This document shows positions 1-10,390 of a DNA stretch of 31,076 nt, in pieces. The stretch spans positions 30,150-61,225 of the forward strand of contig JAHBMJ010005884.1 in assembly GCA_018398765.1 (NCBI GenBank), written 5' to 3'. Below the pieces are notes generated by a model. The model searched no databases, had not been told where the DNA came from, and saw only the letters and a program-made list of their open reading frames with translations. This DNA is from Chromera velia (lineage: Eukaryota; Sar; Chromeraceae). Made by a program: the position numbers and the translations under genes. Numbering within the stretch: position 1 is the stretch's first letter; every line of letters starts with the position of its first letter.

Positions 1-1092
1 CGCATGCGTGTTGCATGCTCGTTCATCCGGATTTTGAAAGCTTGCAAGGAATGTGAGTGCACCCACACGTGCAAGCCTGCAAAGAAGGAGTGGATTTAAA
101 GCTCTTTAAAGTACTGACGGGTACAGGAAAGTCTCCGTATCCGTCTATACATGCGTGTAAAATAAATGAAGATTGCAATGGAAATGTGCACGCATGCATG
201 AGATATCTGACGTACGTTCGATCAGGCCCTGTATTTCCAGGCCGGCATCCTTCATCTGCTGTCCCTGTGACTTCTTCAGCTTCTCCGCTGGAGAAGTGCC
301 GGCACCTGGCCCCATGCTTTTGGACCGCAGCTTTGAACTCATCCTCCCCCCTTCGCAGTTCACTCAATTTCTTCGTTTTGCTGTATGCAAATTAAGAGCC
401 TGATCAGGTTTTGGTGGAGTGGCACGTCATTTGCAGCCACCAGCTCAGAGAAGTAAGTTCCTCCTTGAGAGTGGGAGCAGTTTCTTTCTGTCTGAATTTG
501 TGTCAGAGAGAAACAGGCAACCAAACTAAGGACACAATTCGAACTTGACGTACGTGATCGATACATGCGCATCGATCGATCTTCCGGCTACTTGCATAAG
601 GTATAGTGCGTGCGCCGTGCGAGCGCTCGAAGTACAGTCCCGGATATGTAGAAGTGCCCCACAAGCAGTCTTTACGGGCCCCATCTCTCCAGGCATGAAA
701 TTATTGTGATCGAGCCATACGTGGAACGCAGACATCTCTATTTCGAACATTTGAAAAATATCTGGAAAACATCCGCGGCACTCACTCGCCCCCACTGCAG
801 GGCCCCAGGTAATTGGCGCGCCTCATTTTGCCAGCGCGCGTGGCGAGCCGAGAAACACCCGGGCCGCAATTTAACCACTGCATGTGTTGCGTGTTGCACT
901 GTTGCGACTTCACCTTCCTGCCAAGTCTCTGAAAAGTTCCTCTGAACCACATCACTTCCACAATCTCACGACCAGTCTTCTGCAAGTCCTCTTCTTTACT
1001 GTTTAGTTCCTCGCCTTCTGTTTAAAGCAAGTTCTTCAGTGATCTTTCCTCTTTCGATCAGACGTCAAGTCGAAACGTCCCAACTTGCAGCG
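1..1092. other. 5' flank of the Gly/Tyr-rich gene, no gene seen
   Basis: I see no convincing coding sequence here; the short open frames on both strands overlap one another and look random. The stretch presumably holds the promoter and 5' UTR of the gene starting at 1093. It contains several GCATGC or ATGCATG words (near 3, 12, 189-196). No clear TATA box is visible just upstream of 1093. The reading frame of the downstream gene stays open back to about 1039 but has no ATG before 1093. Confidence 0.5.
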
Positions 1093-3382
1093 ATGAAGTT
1101 CCTGCTTGTCGCTCCTCTTCTCTTCCTTGCTGGCGCACAGGAGGCCTCTCCCTCTCCAACCCCTACAGCTTCCACAGACCCCGTGATCCCTTCCGATGCC
1201 TCTGCTCCCTCCACTCCCGCTCTCCCTGCGGAGACAGAGCCTCAGACGGAGACGGCTGCTGCTGAAAGGAAGCTGTGGTCCTATGGCTACGGCTTCCCTT
1301 ACGGAGGCACCGGAATCGGAGGCACTGGCATCGGTGGCTCTGGCTTCGGTGGCAGCATCTACGGCGGCTACGGTGGCTACGGTGGCCTGTATGGCGGCTA
1401 CGGAAGCTTTGGCGGGAACGGGTACGGAGGCCCTGGCTACGGCGGTCCTGGCTACGGCGGGCCTGGTGGCGGTACTGGTATCGGAGGCAATGGTCAGTGA
1501 ATGCTCTCTCTCTGTCTGGCTTGTTCTGCTGTCTCCGAGACTTGGTCATCTTTCTGCTTTCTCACTGAACGCTCTCTCTCTTGCTCTCTGAATGTTTGGT
1601 AACCGTTGAGTTCTCTGCAGGGATCGGAGGCAGCGGCTTCGGAGGAGGACGCCGTCTCCAACAAGAAGAGAACGATCAAGAGCCTCCTCAGGCACAAGGG
1701 GAGGCCAACAACGACAGCCCCGTCTCCATTGAGGGAGAGGAGGACGAGTCCAGACGCCTCCAGGGTAACGGGTACGGAGGTCCCGGATACGGTGGCCCTG
1801 GATACGGCGGTCCCGGTGGCGGCACTGGAATCGGAGGCACCGGCATCGGTGGCAACGGGTATGGTGGCAGCGTCATCAGCGGCTACGGAGGGTACGGCGG
1901 CTATGGCGGTGGCTTCTACGGAGGTTACGGAGGAGGCTTCTACGGCCGCAGACGCCTGAGCGCCCCGACCGACGAGAGGACCGACACCCTTGAGACACCT
2001 CTGCCCACCCCCTCCACTGAGACTGTTCCTGAGGAAGCAGCCGAAATGAACATGGAATCTGCTGACTCTGACGCAGAGAGACGTCTTCAGGGCAACGGAT
2101 ACGGTCAGTCGGTTACTTGAAGCAAGAACGTCTCCCTCGGTTTCAAGTTTCCCTCACGCCAGCTCTTCCTCTTCTCTTTTCTCTTCTCTTCTCCACTCTT
2201 CTCTTTTCTCTTCTCCACTCTTCTCTTTTCTCTTCTTTTTTCTTTTCTCTTCTCTTCTCTTCTCTTCTCTTCCCCGTCTTCCTCTCATGCATCAAATCGA
2301 TCGGAGTGATTTTTTCCATCCAGTCACTCATCTGCCTCCAACACGGAAAGGCCCTCTCCGCTCTTCTTTCTTTTTCAAACTGGAGTTCTGTTGTAAAGCT
2401 TCTTCCTCTCGTCCTCCTCTCTCCTTCACTCTGCAGGCGGCCCCGGATACGGAGGCCCTGGCTACGGCGGCCCCTATGGCGGCACTGGAATCGGAGGCAC
2501 CGGCATCGGTGGCAACGGGTACGGTGGCAGCATCATCGGCGGGTACGGAGGTTATGGAGGCTACGGTGGCTTCGGCAAGAAGCGTTTCGGTGGATTCGGC
2601 TACGGCTACGGTGGCGGCTTCTTCGGCAGAAGACGTCTCCGAGCTGCTGGCCCTTCCCCCGCACATGCCCCCACCGACTCCCCCGCCATCCCCGAGGAGA
2701 CTCTGGACGAGGGTGCCAACGTGATGGAGCCTGAGGAGGCGATTGTTCCCGTTGGCGTTGACGAAGAGGAGATGGTCCCCTTTGAGGGCGAAGAGGAGAG
2801 ACGGCTCCAGGGCAACGGATACGGTCAGTCAGTCAGTTGAGAGCTAGAGACATTTAATTCGGGATCATGTGCTGATGTATGAGTGCATGTGCCGTTGACC
2901 TCTCTCCCCTGTCCGGTCGCTGATCGCCTTTTCACCGTGGTGGTTTTTTCTTCTTGTCTAGACAGGCTATTGTTGCCGGGAGTTTCTTTGTCCAACAAGT
3001 TATCCCTCTGCTCATCCCCTTCTCCTTTTCTTCTCTTTCTCTCGGTGCTCCTTCGTTTGTTTGTTTATCTCCCTGCCACTCACGGCATCTTCCTCTCTCC
3101 TTCACTGCGTGTGCAGGCGGCCCCGGATACGGAGGCCCTGGCTACGGCGGCCCCTATGGCGGCACTGGAATCGGAGGCACCGGCATCGGTGGCAACGGGT
3201 ACGGTGGCACCGTCATCGGCGGCTACGGAGGGTACGGCCCCGGCCCCGTGCCCTACGGCGGCTTCGGTGGCGGTTATGGAGGCGGTTTTGCCTACGGGGG
3301 ATACGGCGGCGGGTACGGCTACGGACACGGACACCGCCGCCGTTATCGCCGTCACAAGCGCCGCGGCCGCTACTACGACTAA
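1093..3382 (+). CDS. Secreted Gly/Tyr-rich repeat protein with RRL sites (putative multi-peptide precursor)
   Basis: Four exons join as 1093-1492, 1621-2103, 2437-2823 and 3117-3382, giving 511 residues and a TAA stop. All three introns (128, 333 and 293 nt) begin GTCAGT, end CAG and are phase 1, splitting a Gly codon, so the exons can be duplicated without breaking frame. The protein starts MKFLLVAPLLFLAGA, a clear signal peptide with likely cleavage after AGA. Next comes a Ser/Thr/Pro-rich segment, then blocks of GGTGIGG, GGPGYGG and GYGG repeats. Acidic spacers separate the blocks and are bounded by dibasic-Leu sites: ERKL, GRRLQ, SRRLQ, GRRRL, ERRLQ, GRRRL, ERRLQ. The last exon ends in a strongly basic His/Arg/Tyr tail. 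Gly/Tyr repeats suggest a wall or matrix protein, perhaps Tyr-crosslinked, and the RRL sites suggest proteolytic release of several peptides; both are inferences. No known family is recognised. The exon model is strong; the function is open. Confidence 0.85.
2161..2275. repeat. Pyrimidine-only minisatellite in intron 2
   Basis: The coding strand is almost pure C/T, built from repeats of CTCTTTTCTCTTCTCCACT-like units. It lies inside the second intron (2104-2436) of the Gly/Tyr-rich gene and explains the long Ser/Leu/Phe-rich and Lys/Glu/Arg-rich spurious frames there. Confidence 0.8.
2437..3209 (+). repeat. Duplicated exon starts (exons 3 and 4)
   Basis: The first 93 bases of exon 3 (2437-2529) and of exon 4 (3117-3209) are identical. 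The similarity reaches back into the preceding introns: both have TCTCTCCTTCACT shortly before the CAG acceptor. The ends of exons 2 and 3 also match, both reading GGCAACGGATACG then GTCAGTC. This indicates recent exon duplication or gene conversion. Confidence 0.8.
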
Positions 3383-5077
3383 ACAAACAGTTCCTCCCTC
3401 CTCGAGCTCTTTCTGCGCGAACGGACGGACGGAACAGCTGTTGCATTGTCCATCGGAAGGAAGGGAACGGGTCCCCCTTTCTTCTGCTTGTCTCATCCTT
3501 ACATTTACCTTTCTTCGCTTCTTGCATCCGTTTCGCTTGACTTGATTGACTCCCGCCAGAGGGAGGAAAGAAAGAAAGGCTTTAGGAGGAGGACGGGTTT
3601 TCTGTTTCTTCTTTGACTGATCTGACTGACCTTTTTCATGAAAGGGGGAGAGTCTTGTTGATCGATCGGCCGATCTATCCACACACCGAAAGAAAAAAAG
3701 ACCGTTTTGGTTGGACTGACCGCGACAATCCGACCACAGAAAGAAGAGAGGGATCGGTCGAAGCGTTCTGTTGCATGTCGTTGAGTCGTTGAGGAGGTGA
3801 AAGAATGGACTGATGTCGGAAGGGAGGGAGAGAAATTCATTCATGGTTCGTGTTCAGTCAAGACAGAAAGGAGAATAATGGACAGAATAGAAAAAACGGA
3901 GGATCGGGCAAAAGCTCCACATTCTCTTTTAAAGAGTGATTGTGTTCATGCTAATTCGTTCTCTCGTATTTCTTTTCTCTTTTGCCCTTACAACTTCAGT
4001 TGTTCGTGTGGGCTGCAAGGAGACAGAAATAAGGAGAGATGCTTTCTTCACCTCACATACATTCAAGCTTGTGTCATGGTCGTGTAGAGACGCCGCGAGT
4101 CTCGTTCGTTCGTTCGCTCTTTGTTGTGGATTCTTTCTGCCTTCCAGTGAGACAGACTCATGCATTTCGCCCTGCTCTTCACAGTGTAAGGAAAGAGTTT
4201 AATTGCCGGTGGTTTTCTTTCGTTAATTTGAACATGAAACAGATTAGACGCGTGGGCTTTCCTGCTTGTCCTCTTTCGGGTGTTGGTTTGTAGAAAGCCA
4301 CACAAGAAGGGCAGAGAAGGTATGGCCTCCGGCGGCAAAGTGTTCGCATGCAGCCTGCATGGCAGCAGTGTTCGAGTCTTTTTGTTGGATTGTCTGTCAG
4401 CGCACTCTGCTTCGACGTGCTTGCAGTGAAGCGGTGTGAGGAAACTTCCGCTCGCTTGTGGCTTTGATGCGAAGATCTACATTGGTGGATGAATTTAACA
4501 AAATCTTCCGGACACTCTTCAGAAAGACTGCATGCGTGCATGGAAGCGCAAGCTTGGTTTCGAATATAAGTTTTTGCACTTCTAGTAAATCCTAGAGTAA
4601 ATCATATAGAATTTTATCATTTCTATGCATGTGCACTGCACATGTATGCATAATGCAGGCTATTATGCAGCACATTGTCTCCAAAGTTTATAGTTCCTTG
4701 AATACTATTACTTCATTATATACAGTATAATTTATACTTTAAAATAATGATTTAATTGATACTTGTATTGATCGAGTCTGGTCACCCACTGCATGGAGAT
4801 CGACTTGAACCCAGGCTTGAACTATATATATACCTCAGCGTGATTAACTCCTGATTTTTTATTATTAGTCTTTTCTCCATTATTATATAGTATTGCAATG
4901 AATACTAGCATACCGGACTGGATGGCTAAGCACATTTCTCGTTAAGTCGGACCGCCATCTTCATAAGAAACGTGGTCGCCTTATCAGGCTTGTCTTACAT
5001 AGTATATTGCTAGGTACATCGTCTCGTCCACTTGGACCACTCCGCTGACCAGCCTGACCAATAGAGTAAAATTGTAT
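3383..5077. other. 3' flank and intergenic DNA, no gene supported
   Basis: The first part is presumably the 3' UTR of the Gly/Tyr-rich gene. No convincing coding region follows. An open frame at 3936-4202 on the plus strand begins with a hydrophobic stretch but has no other support. From about 4560 the base composition turns strongly AT-rich. A short imperfect palindrome lies at 4624-4652. This AT-rich DNA is the left flank of the copia insertion. Confidence 0.5.
4624..4652. repeat. Imperfect palindrome in AT-rich flank
   Basis: TATGCATGTGCA is followed after one base by TGCACATGTATGCATA. The right arm matches the inverse of the left arm except for four extra bases. It could form a small hairpin; no function is evident. 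Confidence 0.6.
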
Positions 5078-5082
5078 CCCCT
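5078..5082. repeat. Probable target-site duplication, left (CCCCT)
   Basis: Five bases CCCCT lie directly outside the left LTR. CCTCT lies directly outside the right LTR (12459-12463). Five bases is the usual copia duplication length, and the one mismatch is a C/T transition, like most LTR differences here. Confidence 0.5.
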
Positions 5083-5653
5083 CGAGATGTGTGCTAGACT
5101 ATAAGAACGATTATCTCGCTACACACGAAGATAGAAATAAAGACTCACGAAGAAATCGATCCGTAGGTCCTTGTTCCAGAAAGAGTTATTACAGAGTGGC
5201 AAGCAGAGAGCCACAGTGACTCCGAGAGGAGAAACGTTCAATTCTAGTATTCGATCGAGATAAAACAATGAGAAATTTTGTGAGTCAAAATAGATGTGAG
5301 AGGAGATGCCTGATGGAGTCCCTGCATGCGGGAACCCCGGAAAGCCCTAAACGAGAAGTGAAAGAGTTCTAGAGATGGCCATCACTTGTGTAAACAATCG
5401 GGACTCAACGTGCGTCACTCAACGTGCAATCACTGACAGGAGAGGCGAGCCAGGATCAGTCAAAGAGAGAAGCGCATAGAAAGATGAATATCATGCGTAA
5501 GGCGAGCCAACCAGTGGTGGCGCACGCAGCATTTAAGGATCCGGATGGGGACTTACGCGCTTTAAAAATTAATTCACTTGGCATGCGCCCCTTACCAAAG
5601 AAGTGCGCATCGACAAGCAAAGAACAGGAGCAGCATGCTTCTGGAATATTATG
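5083..5653 (-). repeat. 3' LTR of the copia element
   Basis: This 571-bp direct repeat of 11888-12458 lies after the coding region on the minus strand. On the plus strand it runs from CGAGATGTGTGC to GGAATATTATG. The boundary on the coding side is set where similarity to the other LTR stops, directly beside the polypurine tract. I found no length difference from the partner LTR. Confidence 0.85.
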
Positions 5654-5656
5654 TGG

Positions 5657-5668
5657 CTTCTTCTTTCT
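5657..5668 (-). other. Polypurine tract of the copia element
   Basis: On the minus strand this reads AGAAAGAAGAAG and ends three bases before the 3' LTR. This is where the plus-strand DNA primer of an LTR retrotransposon is expected. It lies about 90 bases after the final stop of the pol frame. Confidence 0.65.
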
Positions 5669-5761
5669 ACAGCGGTAGCTGACAAAACCGAGAAACGAGA
5701 CAGAAGAAACGAAACGTGACAGAAAACATAAAGGAAACCATGGGAAACAAACAAAACGCTC

Positions 5762-6400
5762 TCATGCGGTCAGCTCCTCCCCATCCCCCCTTCTTTCCTT
5801 CTTCATCGTCGAGCGGTCACGCAGAGAAAGAGGAGGAAGAAAAGATACAATCTCGCTCCCAAATACCGGAGAAAGAGAGGGAGAGGGACTCATGAGACGA
5901 GTCAGAGCGCCAAGGTCGAGCGCCTTCGTGAGGAGGTCAGAGATGTTGGATTCGGTGGGGATCTTGAAGATGCCATTCCTGTGTTGCTCGACCAAGTCAG
6001 TGGCGGCCTAGACGGGAACGATACAAGCCTTGTCCTGCATCTCCCGGATAATGGGGAGGAGGGCACGCTCGGTAGAAGAAGAGGCGCCAGACACCAGTAG
6101 AGACAAAACGTTCGCTGCATCACAGCCAATTCTGACACGGATATTGGAGTAGAAGGGGGCGGTGCAGTTCGTAAAATGCAGCGCGGCGTCGATGCCTTCC
6201 TCCAGGGCGAGCACCTCTGCTCTTGTAGTTGATCTGGCTACACGGGACTGCCTCCTGCTTTTCCAAATGAGAGGTGAATTGTTGATAAAAACAACCCAGC
6301 CCGTCTAAGGATGTGGGGAGGCGGCATTGCCAAACGATGAGTCCCCGTGCTCGATGGCAATCAGTTTGGTCGGGTCAGAGGAAGGACGGATGTGAATCCC
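5762..6400 (-). pseudogene. RNase H domain of the copia element
   Basis: A first acidic motif EHGDSSFG precedes TAG 6305. In the same frame after the stop come TGWVVFINNSPLIWKSRRQ and ARSTTRAEVLALEEG, equivalent to the copia RNase H pattern G-Y-V-F...W-S-K-Q...S-S-T-E-A-E-Y. After TAG 6008 the frame continues to NISDLLTKALDLG, the conserved C-terminal ADILTK motif, and ends at TGA 5762. RNase H would remove the RNA strand during cDNA synthesis. Confidence 0.85.
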
Positions 6401-7430
6401 GAGAGATGGGTGCGAACGGAGGTAGCGCACCGTTTGGAGGAGAAGACGAAGAGCCCTCTCGGTTGGGAACGCCAGAAAACGTGACAGGTAGGAGTACATG
6501 AGAGCGACATCTGGCCGTGTGCAGCTCGCCACGTAGCCTACCTGCCCGAGCAGGGTTTGGAAGACCTTCACACCTGCGGCAGACAGCAAAGGAGAGGTGT
6601 CGTCCTTATGTGTAGACCCGACAGGGAGAGGCTTGTCTGCACGTCGGTCAGAGCCGGCCATATTAGGAGGGAGGACAAGGGAGGCGACGTAGTCATGTTG
6701 ATGGCAGAACACGCCGGTGGTGGAGATGTCGAACTGTACACCAATAAAACGACCCTCCGAGAGATTGGTATAATTTCCGTACGTCATGATGTCCTTGAGG
6801 GGGTTGATGGTAGCTGCTGCATCCTCCCCGATGCCCAGAATGAGCAGGTTGTCACAGTAGGTAGCCAAGAGAGCACAAAGCTTACCATCGGCATAATGCA
6901 ACACCCATATGCCCGGAAAGAGCATTGGCTCCCATCCAAGGGAGCGGAGGACGGAGATAAAAAAATCCTCGAAGACCTTGCCTGCGTCGGACAAGCCGTA
7001 GACGGCCTTGCGGAGGACCTAGAGAAACTGCCCATGGTCTGGGTGGTCGGAAGGGGGGATGGCAGTGAAGGGGGGGCGATCAGGAGGCAACAGGGCCTAG
7101 AACGGGGCTTGTAGGTACCCCTGCACAACATCAGCTTTCTGAAGGGAAAGGTCGACGCCTCGATGCTTGTAAGCGTCCAACGCAATCTGCAGGACAATGC
7201 GCACAGCTTCGGGGGGGCAGAGTTGGGTGGCGACGCTTAAACCCTCCCGAGAAACGTGCTTGCCGTTGATGACGGTGCGCGTCTTAAACTTGCGCGTGCC
7301 GTCGTCCTGAAGCTTCTCGGTGTGCACACGGAGGAGAGGGACGCGAGGAACGTTCCTCGGGACCTCAGAGATTGGAGTCCTGATGTAGACCTCCCGATCG
7401 ATCCATCCTTGATCCTCCTTTTGGTCTGCG
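6305..7430 (-). pseudogene. Reverse transcriptase domain of the copia element
   Basis: Copia-type motifs appear in order. FKTRTVINGK is followed by a first catalytic Asp in KADVVQGYLQAPF, then VLRKAVYGLSDAGKVFEDF, the usual KALYGLKQAPRAW block. TYCDNLLILG stands where copia elements have YVDDILI. The second Asp of that active-site pair is Asn here (GAC AAC), which should abolish polymerase activity. TRPDVALMYSYLSRF, the link to RNase H, follows. TAG codons at 7097 and 7019 fall inside the domain and TAG 6305 follows it. The frame is otherwise unbroken. Confidence 0.88.
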
Positions 7431-8284
7431 AAACAGACAAGCTGACAGGAAGCAGAACACAGATGTTTCAAACTCACTGGTTGGTGCATGGTTGCAAGAC
7501 GCACCGACAGATCAATAGAAGCAAGAAAAGCGACAGCAGATGTGACAGAAGGGTCAGACATTGTCAAACAAGCACCTGGATACTCATAGAAATGACACCC
7601 ATCCGAGCCAGAGGCAAAATGAGAGCAGAGAGAAGGGGGAAGACGAGATCCGCGATTGCCCCGCGAACACTCCATCTCGAAGTCTGCTGCCGCGATCTTA
7701 CCGTGCGACAGTTCAACAATCTCTGCTGCACGCTTGGAAGCGCGCTTATCATATAAGACATACCCCCCTCCCGAGGAATAGTAGCCCGGTGCCCACTGCC
7801 TGCGGGATAGAGTACATCGCTGGTGGGAACCCTACGCATGGACCTCATACCGGACATCACCCTCTGCTGCTCCATCACTCGGCAGGATACCAAAGATTTC
7901 TCCTACCCACAGGAGTGAATGCTCGGGGGAACGACCAATCACCATCGTGCCTGGCTGCAGCGGGGCAGGCATGATGGGGAAAGGAAAGGCGAGAAGAGGA
8001 GTTGCCGGCGGGGTAGACTCGGGGATCGGCTGCTCAGTGGGCGGTGAAGACAGAGGCGGGTCCGTTACATGGACAGCAGGCAAGTCAGCAGGAGGTAAAG
8101 GGGCAGGGATCGGGGGCACAGGGACCATCACGGTGTTGAGGGGGGACGCAATCATTGGGTTGGGACCAAAGAGGGGGACAAAGGCTGCTGCCTCCTGTTC
8201 CTGAAGCAGAGTCAGAGCAGCATCAGCGGAGGAAGGAAGCAAGGTGGAATCTCTCCACCCTGCACGTTCGGCCAGAGTAGCACC

Positions 8285-9283
8285 TTAGGGATTGGGTTGT
8301 CTGCGCATATTGCCAGATGGGACAGGGCGGACGGCTGAACGGAGCTGCTGAGGCGATGCGGTGGTCCGTTGGGGGCGGAAGGACTCATCGGTAGCTACAA
8401 TTTCATAGAAGTATTCGTTCTCAACGGAGACAATGCGATAGGGGGCCCAAACAGGGCCATACTTGTGACTTTGACCTGATCGACCCCCCCCTCCAGAGGT
8501 ATCCCGGTTATACATAACAATGTCTCCTATACAATAAGTTCGTAAAGCAGATGGGCAGGGAGGGCGGGCAGAGGGGAAAAAACGGTGAACACAAGACAGC
8601 GAACCAGGGAGGGCAGCGGCTGTGTGACGAGAACCCCCCCCCTGTACTGATATTCGGTTGTTTAAACATCGAATCGCCTCATCGTGGATCTCAGGCCATG
8701 AGCTGTCGGGGAGCTGACGCTCGAGGAGGAGAGAGCAGACGAAGACAAGTACCTCTCTCTACCATCGTTCGGATAAGGAGTTGTCATCCTTATAGCCGGA
8801 GGGCGCGAATGAGAGACGGAAGCCCCGACGCTTGGAGAGCTCAATGAGGGGGGCGTTTGCAAACTCAGACCCCTGGTCGCATTGGATCTCCTCTGGGACC
8901 CCAAAACGAGGGAACCATACGTTTTCAAGGAAAGCGACAGTCTTGTGGCTGTTGGGATGAGCAGCAAAGCGAGGGGCAAGGCCATAAGGGAGGAAATCCT
9001 CCAGCACCGTGAGTTGATAAGTCGGACCGCAGTCAGATGCCCCCAAATACAGGCTGTCGAGGTGCAGCCTCGCCCCTACGTATGCCCCCTTGGTGAAGGA
9101 GACACCGGGGATAGAGAAACCAACCGGGCCCTTCACCTGCGGACACTTAGGGCAAGAAGAGAGAACACGAGCGACATACGATCGAATGGTAGTGAGCAGG
9201 AGTTCGAAAGAAAAATGAAAGAGGAGTTGAGCCATCACTTTCTTCACGCCCGCATGCGCACACTCGCAATGAACCCTGCGAAC
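8285..9283 (-). pseudogene. Integrase domain of the copia element
   Basis: The zinc-binding region shows HCECAH followed by CPKC, the HHCC pattern. The catalytic core shows Asp in LHLDSLYL, Asp in IQCDQGSEF 60 residues later, and Glu in NSLSERW exactly 35 residues after that, a proper D,D-35-E triad. A TAG at 8759-8761 follows the core two codons after the Glu. The C-terminal part continues in the same frame with YGPVWAPYRIVSVENEYFYE, which resembles the small beta-rich integrase tail, and ends at TAA 8285-8287. Integrase would insert the cDNA copy into chromosomes. Upstream I could not find a convincing D(S/T)G protease motif. Confidence 0.85.
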
Positions 9284-10390
9284 CAAATCCCAAAAATCAG
9301 AAGCAGTAAAAATCTTGACTGTGCCTGTCTGTTTGAGTTGAATTGTAAACGTGAGTTGAGAAAACTTGAACTCAGAGAGAGAAGGTTCAGATTCATCGAC
9401 AGAGAGAGATTCAGAGGGGGAAGAATCGCGGTCGTCAGAAAAAGAAACAGAAAGAGAAGGGACATCACCGCCAGTGGTTGCTTTCACAGAATCCTGCGCT
9501 GTAGTAGACGCCCCGCCTGCGAGCCTACCTGGACGCGCTGGCTCCTTCAATCCCTCAACTCCCTCTCCAGAGGGGACAGACGCCTCCTCCGGAGACACAG
9601 ACATGCACACGCCCTCAGGTGTCTCTCCCCGAGACACACAAACACGCACTCCTTCAGGTGCCTCTCCCGTAGACACAGAAACCCCAACACCCACAATGCC
9701 CTCTGGAGGCGAGTGTAGAGCAAGGGTGGTGGTGGGAGAGGTGGTCGTGCACATGGTAAAAGGAAGAGGACGGAAGGGGGCAGAGTTATCGATCTTGTCC
9801 TCCGACTCATTGGGATTATCCTTCAGGGGCGGACACTCATCGTCGGACTCATCTAAGCCCACTAACGAAGGTGGGGAATCGTTATCTTGGACGAGAGGGA
9901 GGCCGTAATACTCCCTAAGGTCGATCCATGTCAAGGTGACATCAGGCCCAGAGGGCGATGGGATCACCATGATATTATCTTTGTAATCCATCTTCACAGA
10001 GAGCCGCTGGGCAAGAGCTTTCGAGAAGAGGAAAGGGATCGAAGACTGTGGAAGGATGAGGAAGGTAATGGACTCAAGGCGGTCGCCGAAGATAACGTCA
10101 TCGAGCGTGATAGAGTAGATGGCGTAGACGACGGCCCCGGAAGCCTCAGAGGAGTTGTTGTGACCAGCAGTCCGCACAAGGACTGGGGTGTCGAGTGCCT
10201 TCACGGTGTAAGTGATGGAGGCGGAGACCTTTTCAAGGTAGAGCTTACTGACGGCCTCGACAGTTGCCCCATCGTCCTTGCCAAAATGAGGGCCGTGGAC
10301 CAAATCAGGGGAGGTGACGGCAGTAGAGGCAAAAGAAACGGTCGCGCAGTGAACGTTGGTGGCCTTCTTGGAGGCACGGAGCTTAGAGGG

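Noticed and set aside
3936-4202. Plus-strand ORF with a hydrophobic N-terminus and several Cys, a possible small secreted protein
   Set aside because: No repeats, no splice support and no homology that I recognise. It overlaps other open frames of similar size and lies in the probable 3' flank of the first gene.
4780-4830. tRNA-like sequence around CTTGAACCCAGGCTTGAAC
   Set aside because: It has a vague T-loop look only; no acceptor stem or anticodon arm could be paired.
5424-5678. Plus-strand ORF repeated at 12229-12522, which might suggest a duplicated gene
   Set aside because: The two copies lie inside the two LTRs and read against the element's direction; the duplication is explained by the LTR pair.
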